Assembly: GCF_016862895.1 (NCBI RefSeq)
Contig: NZ_BONV01000040.1
Location: 1-64,000 of the forward strand
DNA: 64,000 bases
Reading direction: 5' to 3'
Source: Planotetraspora kaengkrachanensis
GTDB taxonomy: Bacteria > Actinomycetota > Actinomycetes > Streptosporangiales > Streptosporangiaceae
The notes beneath the pieces are model-generated. The model searched no databases. It had not been told where the DNA came from and saw only the letters and a program-made list of their open reading frames with translations. This document shows positions 1 to 7,469 of the stretch, piece by piece. A program made the translations under genes and the position numbers. Numbering within the stretch: the first letter of the stretch is position 1; each line of letters starts with the position of its first letter.

Positions 1-2
1 CC

Positions 3-602
3 CCGCCGGCGAACGAGCGGGCGCGCAGGCGGGTGGTACTTCGCTACCTGCTGTCGCCGACCCGGATCTCGCGACTCGGTTCCGAGGTCCAGATGGATTT
101 CGCGGAGAACGCGATGGTCGGTTCGGACTCCGGCGGGCTCCGCGCCGTGGCCACCGGGACCCACCAGCAGCTGCGCGCGGGCCTCGTGCTGTCCGCCATC
201 GGCTTCCGGGCGGATGCGGCTGATCTGCCCGTCGCCCCGTCCGGTCGCTCGGTCCTTCACCGGGCGGGCCGGGTGCTCACCGGCGTCGATGGCGAGGTCC
301 TCCCAGCGGTCTACGTCACCGGTTGGTTGAAGCGAGGCCCGCGAGGAGTGGTCGGCTCCAACAAGGCGTGTGCCATCGAGACGGTGGGCAGCCTGCTGGA
401 GGATTACCAGGCCGGAACACTCACCCGCGACCTGCGGCCGTCGACGGAGCTGGAGGCGCTCCTGAGCGAGCGGCAACCAGACCGGCTGGACGCGGCCGGA
501 TGGCTCCGCGTCGATGCGCTCGAGCGTCGCAACGGCCGGTCCGCAGGCCGACCACGCCGTAAACTGACCAGTCTCGCCGAGATCGTGGAGGCCGCACGCT
601 AG
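3..602 (+). CDS. fprA: Ferredoxin-NADP+ reductase (FprA-like), C-terminal part, 5' end outside window
   Basis: The reading frame is already open at the left edge, so this is the 3' end of a longer gene. The visible 199 residues match the C-terminal half of the adrenodoxin-reductase-like FprA family: an RRxVLRYLLSP stretch near the start, LSAIGFR, then the diagnostic YVTGWLKRGPRGVVGSNK segment, which in this family contacts FAD and NADP, and a C-terminal GRPRRKLTSLAEI tail. FprA enzymes pass electrons between NADPH and ferredoxins in the cytoplasm, often to serve P450s. The FAD-binding N-terminal domain lies upstream and cannot be checked. The family call is firm; the physiological partner is unknown. 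Confidence 0.75.
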   Translation, partial: PPANERARRRVVLRYLLSPTRISRLGSEVQMDFAENAMVGSDSGGLRAVATGTHQQLRAGLVLSAIGFRADAADLPVAPSGRSVLHRAGRVLTGVDGEVLPAVYVTGWLKRGPRGVVGSNKACAIETVGSLLEDYQAGTLTRDLRPSTELEALLSERQPDRLDAAGWLRVDALERRNGRSAGRPRRKLTSLAEIVEAAR

Positions 603-632
603 CCACCCAAGCCGCTACCGCGAGGAGCGAAC

Positions 633-692
633 ATGGATGAGAACCCAACTCCCGGGTTGCCGCTCCTGGGGTGCCCGCCGTGCCGGCGGTAA
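633..692 (+). other. Short leader ORF overlapping the IclR start
   Basis: A 19-codon ORF starts at an ATG with a well placed Shine-Dalgarno sequence (cgaggagcg, 620-628) and ends in TAA inside the first codons of the IclR gene, in another frame. The IclR gene itself has no comparable ribosome site before its GTG. The leader could couple translation, or it could be the original start separated from the gene by a frameshift. Confidence 0.3.
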
Positions 693-1447
693 GCGGTCCG
701 TCCGTCACGTCGAAGGTGCTGGCCATCCTTGGCGCCTTCACCTATCTGCGGCCCGAACGCACCCTGACGGACATCAGTAGGGCCGCCCACCTGCCGTTGT
801 CGACGGTGCACCGGCTGGTGAATGAGCTCGTCGCCTGGGGAGCCCTGGAGCGCAGCTCGGACGGCAGCTACCGCATCGGGCTCCGACTCTGGGAGATCGG
901 CGCGCTATCACCTCGCGGATCCGAGGTCAGGGAAACCGCGCTCCGCTACATCGCCGACCTGTACGCCCACACCGGGAATAACGTGGCGCTGACCACCCTG
1001 GACGGCGAGAGCGCGCTGGCCATCGACTGGATCGTCGCGGAGCGGTCGGCGCACCTGCTGGGCCGCACCGGCACCCGGATCCCGCTCCACGCGACCGGCG
1101 CAGGTCTCGTGCTGTTGGCGCACGCCCCGCTGGATCTGCGGCAGAAGGTCCTGGAAGGTTCACTGCACCGGTTCACGACCGAGACGTTGGTGGAGCCGGA
1201 CGACCTGCGGCGTGCCCTTTCCGACATTCGCCGGCGCGGGTACGTAGTCAGCTGCCGGCAGTTCACCGACAGGTCGACGTCAGTGGCTGCCCCGGTGTCG
1301 ATCGGAGTGGGCGGGGCAACGGCCGCCCTGTCGGTGATCATCCCCGCGACGGAGGACTGGCGAAAACGGGTGCCCGTGGTCGTCGGCCTCGCCCGTAAGT
1401 TGTCCGCGGCGCTCAAGTCCCGGGCACTGGAGTGGCGCCACACATGA
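671..1447 (+). CDS. IclR-family transcriptional regulator
   Basis: A 258-residue protein of the normal IclR length. The N-terminal winged helix-turn-helix (about residues 10-70) reads VTSKVLAILGAF, TLTDISRAAHLPLSTVHRLV and GSYRIGLRLWEIG. The C-terminal effector domain shows LHATGAGLVLLA and the late RRGYVVSCRQ and SVAAPV segments. IclR proteins are dimeric regulators that bind small aromatic or sugar-acid effectors. The start used is GTG 671; another GTG lies at 680. It follows the FprA-like gene on the same strand, and no catabolic target lies next to it, so the effector cannot be inferred. Confidence 0.85.
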   Translation: MPAVPAVSGPSVTSKVLAILGAFTYLRPERTLTDISRAAHLPLSTVHRLVNELVAWGALERSSDGSYRIGLRLWEIGALSPRGSEVRETALRYIADLYAHTGNNVALTTLDGESALAIDWIVAERSAHLLGRTGTRIPLHATGAGLVLLAHAPLDLRQKVLEGSLHRFTTETLVEPDDLRRALSDIRRRGYVVSCRQFTDRSTSVAAPVSIGVGGATAALSVIIPATEDWRKRVPVVVGLARKLSAALKSRALEWRHT

Positions 1448-1498
1448 CGGCGGCCAACTCCGCGCCGCCGGCCCGTCGCCTGTCGAACCGCGGGTGAG

Positions 1499-2032
1499 AT
1501 GGGAGACGCCAATGCCGCGAGCCTGCTAGGCGAGTTGTGTCGCGATGCCGGGCGCAGGGAGCAGGCCATCCACTGGTATCGCTTGGCGGCCGAACAGGAC
1601 TGGGCCGTTGCCATGGTCAACCTTGCGTTGCTCATCGAGGACGGCGATCGCGAGGAGGCGATCCGCCTGCTGCATCGTGCCGCCGAGGTTGGTGACACTG
1701 TCGAGCCCCATTACAACCTGGGTGTCTTCCTTGAGGAAGACGGACGACTGGAGGAGGCGGAGCGTTGGTATCGGGATGCCGCTGAACGATGCCCCCACTC
1801 CGCAAGAGGGTCTCGCACCAGAGGTGCGAGACCCTTTAGAGAGTTGCTCCCTTGCCACGGAGGCGACCACCGAAATCAGTGGTGGGAAAACCGAGACCAC
1901 CGAACCCTTGCCGGTCAAGGCGTGTACGGCGGGGCGACACCCCAGCCCCAGCGCGGCACCGGTGCCTTGGTGGGCGGGGTGGCGCCGGGCGCGGAGTTCT
2001 GCACGGCCAGACGGGTGCCCCACTCGATGTAG
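1499..2032 (+). pseudogene. Sel1/TPR repeat fragment, probably a gene remnant
   Basis: The first ~97 residues are Sel1/TPR-like helical repeats (GREQAIHWYRLAAEQ-type units, LEEAERWYRDAAERC). After that the frame runs through a perfect hairpin at 1808-1834 and into low-complexity sequence antisense to the globin gene. No recognisable N-terminal domain precedes the repeats, which begin mid-pattern. It is most simply the 3' part of a longer TPR gene that has lost its 5' end, or a short gene whose natural stop was lost before the terminator. Only 1499 to about 1795 looks protein-coding. Confidence 0.45.
1808..1837 (+). terminator. Rho-independent terminator-like hairpin
   Basis: A perfect 12-bp stem (gggtctcgcacc / ggtgcgagaccc) with an AGA loop is followed by TTT. 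It lies after the TPR-like fragment and about 80 bp before the 3' end of the convergent globin-fusion gene. Confidence 0.75.
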
Positions 2033-2673
2033 CTCGCGAAGGCGGCCCGGAACTCGGGGTCACCGGGCAGTTCCACCTCATCGGCGGCGTCCATCAGCAG
2101 GCTCACCCACCGGCGACGCTGCTCTTCCCTGATGTGTTTGCCGAGGTGCTGGGCAAGCATGTGCGGGTAGCCTCCGCGCTCGCGGGTGTAACGGTCGGGG
2201 CCGCCGAAAACCTCGCTCAGCCACATGGCCACGAATCTCGGATGTCGTTCATCCATATGGGCGAAGATCGGGGCGAGCAAGTCGTCCTTGAGCACGTGGC
2301 CGTAGAAGACCTCGGTGAGCCGCTCGAACGCCTCGCTTCCGCCCGCCCACTCGTACAACGTGGGCTCGGTCGACGTGGGCTCGGTCTTGGTGATCACCTG
2401 CTCGTAGTGGCGCATCTCTTCGATGTTCCCGACATACGGCTCGATCTCGGCGAAGAACTCCTGGAACCGCTCGCTGTTCCTGAACCCCTCCATGTGATCC
2501 CGTGTCGACGTCCACAGGATGCGCAGGATGTAGCTTCCAGGCTCGTCGACGCACTTCGACAGCTCGAAGTCCAGGCACTCGGGCGCGGCGCCGAGCGGCA
2601 CCACGGCCCGGCGATAGGCCGCCTCGAACTCCTGCGCGTCAGGCACCCGGTACCGAATGTACTCAATGATCAC
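1915..2673 (-). CDS. Antibiotic-biosynthesis-monooxygenase domain fused to group II truncated haemoglobin
   Basis: Residues ~1-95 form an ABM (dimeric alpha/beta barrel) domain (IIEYIRYRVPDAQ, SYILRILWTS, HMEGFR). Residues ~105-225 are a group II (trHbO/GlbO-type) truncated haemoglobin with LTEVFYGHVLKDD, the GGYPHMLAQHL segment carrying the likely haem-proximal His176, and the family tryptophan at W189. A Pro-rich tail follows. The GTG at 2673 is preferred because GGAGGT lies 4 nt before it; an ATG at 2691 would add six residues but leave that ribosome site inside the gene. The globin should bind O2, NO or related ligands, and the ABM domain may oxidise or hold a small aromatic or haem-like substrate. 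The fusion is known in actinomycetes but its reaction is not established. Confidence 0.85.
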   Translation of the reverse strand: MIIEYIRYRVPDAQEFEAAYRRAVVPLGAAPECLDFELSKCVDEPGSYILRILWTSTRDHMEGFRNSERFQEFFAEIEPYVGNIEEMRHYEQVITKTEPTSTEPTLYEWAGGSEAFERLTEVFYGHVLKDDLLAPIFAHMDERHPRFVAMWLSEVFGGPDRYTRERGGYPHMLAQHLGKHIREEQRRRWVSLLMDAADEVELPGDPEFRAAFASYIEWGTRLAVQNSAPGATPPTKAPVPRWGWGVAPPYTP

Positions 2674-2805
2674 GTTTACCTCCGTAATCATGTAATCAGC
2701 GACCCGGGACTCCTGGCAACCCAGGTGAGAACGCGACTTAGGGCCCCCAGTAGATGCGGCGGGGGCGCGGTCCTCAGAGGGGTCCGATCTCAGGGCGGCG
2801 CAGGC

Positions 2806-2994
2806 CTACGACTTACGTGCTCGAACCGTATTGTCTCCGCTGGAAGGGGTCTCTTCCGCGTCACCGTTCAGTTCGGTCAGCAGGTCGTCTGGGCACAGCT
2901 CGAAGAGATGTCCCCACCATCAGCGTGCCTCGGCGTCCCAGATGCGGATCGCCTTACGGAACACCACCGGACCCGTGCGAGATGCGACTGTCAC
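2806..2994 (-). pseudogene. Possible small gene broken by a UGA stop
   Basis: Reading the minus strand from a GTG at 2994 gives 24 sense codons (ending RKAIRIWDAEAR), a TGA at 2922-2920, then 37 more codons in the same frame (beginning WWGHLFELCPDDLLTELNG) to a TAG at 2808-2806. The composition of both halves is protein-like, with acidic and aromatic residues. It lies ~115 bp upstream of the globin fusion and in the same direction. I do not recognise the family. It could be a decayed gene or chance. Confidence 0.25.
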
Positions 2995-3085
2995 CCGACG
3001 GAGACGGCGTCCTGCTCCCGAAGCTGTCCCAAACCCCAAAAGTAGCTGTGAGTTAGATCACGGTTGAGGTTGACCTTGGGTCAGG

Positions 3086-3817
3086 GTGAAAGCTCCTCGC
3101 AGCGGCACGACGCCGACCGGAGATAACAGACTGCTCGCCGCGAACGCCAAGGACATCGAACTGAAGGGCAAGACCGTCGCCGAACTCGCCGACCGGGTAC
3201 TGCCGGCCCTGACCACAGCCATGAAGCTGCTCGGCAAGCAAGCTCCGGCAGAAGCCGACAACTTCCGCATGACCATCCTCCTCGCCATCGAAGACGCCCA
3301 GGTCCACCCGGACAAGCCCAGCACCACGGCCGAGATGGCCCGCAAGATCACCGCCGCCCTCGACGCCGCCGGGCAGGATCGCCCGGAGCTGCGGAAGGTG
3401 ATCGAGGAGATCGTCGATTCCGGTTTCGTCGGGGTGTCGCTGCGCGTGCACGATGAGCGGGGGGAGTGGGTGGGCAGCGCGGGGGCGGCGGAGCTGGGCG
3501 GGGCCGCGAAGCCGCCGGCGAACGGGCATGTCCGGATCGGCAGCGTCACCAAGACCTTCACCGCGACCCTGGTGCTGCAGTTGGTGGCCGAGGGCAAGGT
3601 CGGGCTGGACATCCCGGCGGCGGACTACCTGCCCGAGTTCGGGCTGGACGAGCGGATCACGGTGCGGATGCTGTTGCAGCACACCAGTGGGCTGTTCAAC
3701 TTCAGCGCCGCTGTGGCCGACGAGATGGGCGATGTCTTCCAGGGGTACGCCGGAGTCGGAGAGCGGCGAGACGAAGCTGTGTCGCATCTCGCGTGGTGTC
3801 CAGGCGTCGGTGGGTAG
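3086..3817 (+). pseudogene. Chimeric remnant: unknown protein fragment joined to truncated beta-lactamase-fold serine hydrolase
   Basis: The ORF is a join of two unrelated pieces. Residues ~12-96 (to about 3373) look like the C-terminal part of an unknown actinomycete protein (KTVAELADRVLP, NFRMTILLAIEDAQ). From 3374 (QDRPELRK) it becomes the N-terminal part of a serine beta-lactamase/D-Ala-D-Ala-carboxypeptidase-like protein, with GFVGVSLRVHDERGEWVGSAG, the nucleophile motif SVTK at residues 153-156 and LLQHTSGLFNF. The hydrolase stops at about 3703, before its YxN and HxG/KTG motifs. Beyond that point the DNA encodes an integrase fragment on the other strand. The truncated hydrolase cannot be active. 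It marks a recombination junction. Confidence 0.65.
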
Positions 3818-3905
3818 GCCGGCGTCCTTGACGATCTTCCGGAAGCTTCGCCGTACGTTGTGGGAGTCGAGGGGAGTGCCGACGAGCGAGGCGAAGACGA
3901 CCAGC
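3707..3905 (-). pseudogene. Tyrosine recombinase (phage-type integrase) C-terminal fragment
   Basis: About 66 residues read on the minus strand match the catalytic C-terminal part of actinomycete tyrosine integrases: VGTPLDSHNVRRSF, DAGLPTDAWTPREMRHSF (RxxRH box) and DSGVPLEDIAHLVGHSG (His box). The active-site tyrosine and everything after GHSG are missing, because the sequence switches at ~3705 to the serine-hydrolase fragment. The N-terminal half is also absent. It is a non-functional relic of an integrated element and fits with the tRNA-Pro 3' fragment about 0.75 kb away. Confidence 0.75.
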
Positions 3906-3915
3906 AACTGCCTTT

Positions 3916-4410
3916 TCAGCGGTCGACGTCGCTCGCTGGGCGCAGCGCGGCCAGGAGGCTTTCGAGCTGGCCCCATGCCCGTGCGCTGGCAATGTGATCG
4001 ATGTAATCGCGAGACTCGACGACGAGCCCGTCGCGAATACGGAGAACGAAGACACAGGGCACGGTGAACGCCTCTCCTGTCTCGTCCACGTGCCCCTGGT
4101 AAGCGAACTCTGCGACGATCACCTCCGGATCAACGGTGTCGTGGATGACGATGTTGACCGGCTTACGGTTCAGCGTCCGGGCAAACGGCGGCGGCGCGGT
4201 GAAGTGCTCGTGCAGTTCGCTACGGCTCAGCAGCGGCGACGGGTTGAGCGGGTGAAACGGGTGGGTGACATGGGTCTGTTCGGCGTAGAGGTCGGCCAAA
4301 TTTTCGTACGGCCCTTCGCAGACCCCATTCACCAGGCGGAGAAACACGTCACGCGGGCTACTGTGACCATCGCCGCCGCCGCCGCCGTCCGGATCGGCTC
4401 GGGAATCCAT
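3916..4410 (-). CDS. SnoaL-like / NTF2-fold protein
   Basis: A 164-residue protein with the SnoaL/ketosteroid-isomerase-like cone fold pattern: an N-terminal helix (RDVFLRLVNGVCEG), YENLADLYAEQTHVTHPFHP, FTAPPPFARTL and the closing strands IVAEFAYQGHVDETG, FVLRIRDGLVVESRDYID. The start is the ATG at 4410, preceded by aaggtgagg; an ATG at 4434 lies before that site. Proteins of this fold may act on small hydrophobic compounds or have no enzymatic activity, so no substrate is proposed. It ends next to the integrase relic, so its present position may be due to that rearrangement. Confidence 0.75.
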   Translation of the reverse strand: MDSRADPDGGGGGDGHSSPRDVFLRLVNGVCEGPYENLADLYAEQTHVTHPFHPLNPSPLLSRSELHEHFTAPPPFARTLNRKPVNIVIHDTVDPEVIVAEFAYQGHVDETGEAFTVPCVFVLRIRDGLVVESRDYIDHIASARAWGQLESLLAALRPASDVDR

Positions 4411-4650
4411 GGACCTCACCTTATCGATTTCCACCTCGACAGCTACCCGCGTCGGCGCTTGATATCTTCAACGACAACTTGACCGCCTCTGAGAGGCTCC
4501 GATGATCCCCTGCGAATCGGTGACGCCCGGGGCTGGAAACCATTCGGGGACCACACGTCATGCACGCAGCCGAACGTTTGGCACGTCACCACACGTCTTG
4601 CATGGCTACCTGAACGCTGTTGAGCTGTAAAAACGGCTACCCCCACTTCC

Positions 4651-4694
4651 TGGGGGTCACAAGGGGTCGCAGGTTCAAATCCTGTCGTCCCGAC
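4651..4694 (+). other. 3' half of a tRNA-Pro (integration-site remnant)
   Basis: The stretch begins in an anticodon-loop-like CTGGGGGTCA. It continues through an intact T arm (gcagg / TTCAAAT / cctgt, 4670-4686), acceptor 3' strand cgtcccg (4687-4693) and discriminator A. This is the 3' portion of an actinomycete tRNA-Pro. No matching 5' acceptor strand (cgggacg), D arm or full anticodon stem lies upstream, so it is not a functional tRNA. Tyrosine-integrase elements of actinomycetes often recombine in the 3' half of tRNA genes, including tRNA-Pro, and leave such a copy at one end. Confidence 0.75.
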
Positions 4695-4704
4695 GCAGCT
4701 CAGA

Positions 4705-4736
4705 GGGCTGATCCGATTGATCGGGTCGGCCCTTTC
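4705..4736 (+). terminator. Terminator of the tRNA-Pro fragment
   Basis: A 12-bp stem (agggctgatccg / cgggtcggccct) containing two G-U pairs, a 6-nt loop and a short T tract, 10 nt after the tRNA 3' end. This is the usual arrangement behind actinomycete tRNA genes, so the flank was carried along with the tRNA end. Confidence 0.6.
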
Positions 4737-4802
4737 GGCGTCTTGGGGACCACGATCGTTTACATGCGGCCTGCTAAAGCGCTGCTTGACCTTGCGTCAA
4801 GG
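4722..4802 (+). repeat. Imperfect direct repeat, copy A (next to the tRNA fragment)
   Basis: It starts with TCGGGTCGGCCCTTTCGGCG, identical to copy B, and continues with ggaccacgatc, a cggcctg block and gctgcttgacc, also shared. It lies on the 3' side of the minus-strand STAND ATPase gene, about 2.6 kb from copy B. Confidence 0.7.
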
Positions 4803-4884
4803 GTATTCCGCTCGGTCAGATGACAGCGTTTCGCGATATACCACCTCCTACAAGAGACCGAGCCTTCATCGAAACTGGAGCGAC

Positions 4885-7248
4885 TCACCCCTTACCTGTG
4901 CGACGTAGCCGTCTGCTCATTGGGGCAGCCTGATCCCCGAACCGCTCATCGCCTATGAGGGCTATCAGGCGATCAGTCTTGAGCGTCTCAGGATGGGCTA
5001 GGCCGAGATATTGCTGCTGGAGCTGTAGAACCTGGCGATAGATTCGTTCGGCCTGGTGGGTGCGGCCCTGGGTGGCAAGTACGTTGGCGAGATCGCGGCG
5101 GGTGGTGAGCAGCCGGGCGTCGGTGTCGCTGAGGACTTGCTCCATGGCGGTGAGGACGTCACGGAGCATGCTCTCGGCCTGCGGTATGCGGCCCAGTGCC
5201 GCGAGTGTACGGGCCAGGGTTGCCCTAGTTGACAGCGTCAGAGGATGCTTGGCACCCATCGTGCGAGACACGGTGTCCACGACCCGGGTGCCCAGGTCTT
5301 CGGCCTCCTGGTGTGCTCCGCTTTCGTTGGTCCAGTGCGCAAGATCCGCCCAGGCGTCGAGCGTTCTGGGATGTTCCTGGCCCAGGACGCGGCGGTCGAT
5401 TTCCAGCGCTTGGCGGCAGAGGTTGGCGGCCTCTTCCGCGTCTCCCTGCATCCCGACCGACCAGGCGAGATCGACGAGGGTTGTCAACGTGTCGTTGTGT
5501 TCAGGGCCCAAGGAGGCCTCCTGGTCGGCGATCAGATCGCGGTACATCTGTTCGGCTTCGCCGTAGCGGCCCTGAGCCATGATGGTTCCGATGAGCTGGT
5601 CTCTGGTGCGGAGTGTGCCCGGATGAGCATCGCCCAGTACAGTCCGCCGATCCTCAAGGACGGCGCGGAACAGGTCTTCGGCTTCGCGGACCCGGCCTCG
5701 GGCGCTCAGGGTGACACCGAGACCATGGCGGGCCGCGATCGCTTCAGGATGTAGGTCCCCGAGCCTGGACGCTGCGGCGAGCAGGAGGCGTGCTATCCCC
5801 TCCCCGCCTGCACCCTCCTTGCTGCCGATCAGCGTCAGCGAGTAGTGCGCTCTTCCCGCGACATGCAGCAAGCTCAGGAGCGTTGGCGTATCGAGGTGAG
5901 GAGCCGCCCAGGTGAGAAGCGCCTCGATATGGGGGATCAGTTTCTCCCAGCGCGCCCAGTCCGCAGGGCGCTCGACCTCTAGCCCCCCGGCATAGGAGCT
6001 GACCAACCGTACGGCCAGCTCCGGAATCGAGGTGTCCTCCGTCATCGACGTTCGGCAGGTGTCGGCCACCACCGGATGGAGCGTGAGGTCCGGCAGGCCA
6101 CCCGGTACTGCAACGGCGTCGATCAACGCCAGCTCGGCCAGGGCACGCAGGGAGGTCTCGCTCAGCACCGAGCCGAGCATGGCCATTGGGATGGGCGTGG
6201 TGGGCGCGAAACAGGCCAGCAGGTACAGCATTTCCCGCGCCCGCTCCACGCCCTGTTCGGCGAGCGCGTCCAACGAAAGCTCCCAGGTTCGCGAGACCGT
6301 CGCCCGCGAATCGGAGTGCACGGAGTCCAATTCGACGACCGCCGCCTGGCCGCTGTCCAATGCCCGCCGGTATTCCGCGAAGCTGTGCCACCGCGCGAAC
6401 GGAGAGGTCAGGTACATCCCGGCCAGATGTAGCGCGAGGGGCAGTCCGCCGAGGCGTCGCGCGAGTTCCATCGCTTCCCGGCCGTCGGGGTCGGGGATGT
6501 GCGGAGCCGTTCTCCGAAGTACAGCTGCCGCTGTGACGTCATCGAGAAGCCTCAGCGGCACCACTCGAACCCCGCCGCCCCAGGCCTGCGGGTCGCCTAT
6601 TCGTGTGGTCACCACCGTGAGGATCCCGCCGCCTCCCCGCACCCAACCCGCGCCGTCCGATGGTGTCGACCTACCGTTGGCAGCCAGCACGGATGGCACG
6701 TCTGCGTTATCGAATACCAGCAGAGCGTTGTGACTCCTGGCCGGGCGCTCGGCCAGGAACGTCCAAAACCGGTCGGCTGCGGTCGGCGCGGCATCACTAA
6801 CCTCCCGAAGGAGCGACTCGGGCGCGTCCAGCCGTCGCAGGATCTCGATGATCCCGCCGCGCAACGACACCGAATCCGCGACGTTCACCCACCACACGGG
6901 CCGTCCACGCCGACGGAACTCTGCCGCCAGCCATAGAGCGAGCGTCGATTTACCGACACCCCCCATCCCGGCCAGTACCAATGCCTGGGGAGCGCGCCAA
7001 CCCCTGCGCCTCAGGAGGCTCCTCAACTCAGCCTTGAGATCGTCGCGGCCCAATACCTCGGCTGGCAAACGGCCGTACGGTGCCGCGATCGGAAGCGCAC
7101 CAGTGAAATCGGCAGATGACGAATGCAGTGGTCCGCTATCAACCCGCCGACTATCGCGACGATCCAGCACCGCCACCCGAAGCTGCCACGCGCCGACTCC
7201 CAGCGCGACGACCCCGGCAACCGATGCCGCGGCACTCAGCAGATCCAT
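4885..7248 (-). CDS. Membrane-anchored STAND NTPase: NB-ARC ATPase with C-terminal TPR array
   Basis: A 787-residue protein. The N-terminus (residues 1-22, LLSAAASVAGVVALGVGA) is a single hydrophobic segment that should anchor it in the membrane. An NB-ARC ATPase follows, with P-loop GMGGVGKST (94-102), Walker B LLVFDNAD (D180), the VVTTR sensor (~212-216) and the GLPLAL motif. A winged-helix-like region leads to at least five kinesin-light-chain-type TPRs in the last ~300 residues (GDAHPGTLRTRDQL, GPEHNDTLTTLVDLA, GQEHPRTLDAWADLA and similar). STAND proteins are nucleotide-operated switches in which the repeats sense a ligand and the N-terminal part transmits the output. No effector enzyme domain is visible. 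Its bracketing by a direct repeat and its place beside an att-like tRNA end point to accessory cargo. Confidence 0.85.
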   Translation of the reverse strand: MDLLSAAASVAGVVALGVGAWQLRVAVLDRRDSRRVDSGPLHSSSADFTGALPIAAPYGRLPAEVLGRDDLKAELRSLLRRRGWRAPQALVLAGMGGVGKSTLALWLAAEFRRRGRPVWWVNVADSVSLRGGIIEILRRLDAPESLLREVSDAAPTAADRFWTFLAERPARSHNALLVFDNADVPSVLAANGRSTPSDGAGWVRGGGGILTVVTTRIGDPQAWGGGVRVVPLRLLDDVTAAAVLRRTAPHIPDPDGREAMELARRLGGLPLALHLAGMYLTSPFARWHSFAEYRRALDSGQAAVVELDSVHSDSRATVSRTWELSLDALAEQGVERAREMLYLLACFAPTTPIPMAMLGSVLSETSLRALAELALIDAVAVPGGLPDLTLHPVVADTCRTSMTEDTSIPELAVRLVSSYAGGLEVERPADWARWEKLIPHIEALLTWAAPHLDTPTLLSLLHVAGRAHYSLTLIGSKEGAGGEGIARLLLAAASRLGDLHPEAIAARHGLGVTLSARGRVREAEDLFRAVLEDRRTVLGDAHPGTLRTRDQLIGTIMAQGRYGEAEQMYRDLIADQEASLGPEHNDTLTTLVDLAWSVGMQGDAEEAANLCRQALEIDRRVLGQEHPRTLDAWADLAHWTNESGAHQEAEDLGTRVVDTVSRTMGAKHPLTLSTRATLARTLAALGRIPQAESMLRDVLTAMEQVLSDTDARLLTTRRDLANVLATQGRTHQAERIYRQVLQLQQQYLGLAHPETLKTDRLIALIGDERFGDQAAPMSRRLRRTGKG

Positions 7249-7322
7249 AGCCTGACGATAGAACCGCAGCTTGGCTCGGCCTACCCATCAAGGCCGGCAG
7301 CTACGGCCCAGATGTGAACGGT

Positions 7323-7401
7323 TCGGGTCGGCCCTTTCGGCGTCTGCGGACCACGATCATCTTGCGTCCGGCCTGATGGTGCTGCTTGACCACGGTCAAG
7401 A
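7323..7401 (+). repeat. Imperfect direct repeat, copy B
   Basis: The first ~23 bp are identical to copy A at 4722, followed by gcggaccacgatc, tccggcctg and gctgcttgacc in the same order and with similar spacing. No tRNA sequence precedes this copy. It lies upstream of the STAND gene start. Confidence 0.7.
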
Positions 7402-7469
7402 GGCGGCAGGTGTGGGATCGAGAGATCAGACACCAGTGATGAGGACGAAGCGACGAACCGCGACGTACG

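Noticed and set aside
4651-4694. Functional tRNA gene
   Set aside because: The 5' acceptor strand, D arm and complete anticodon stem are missing; only the 3' half is present.
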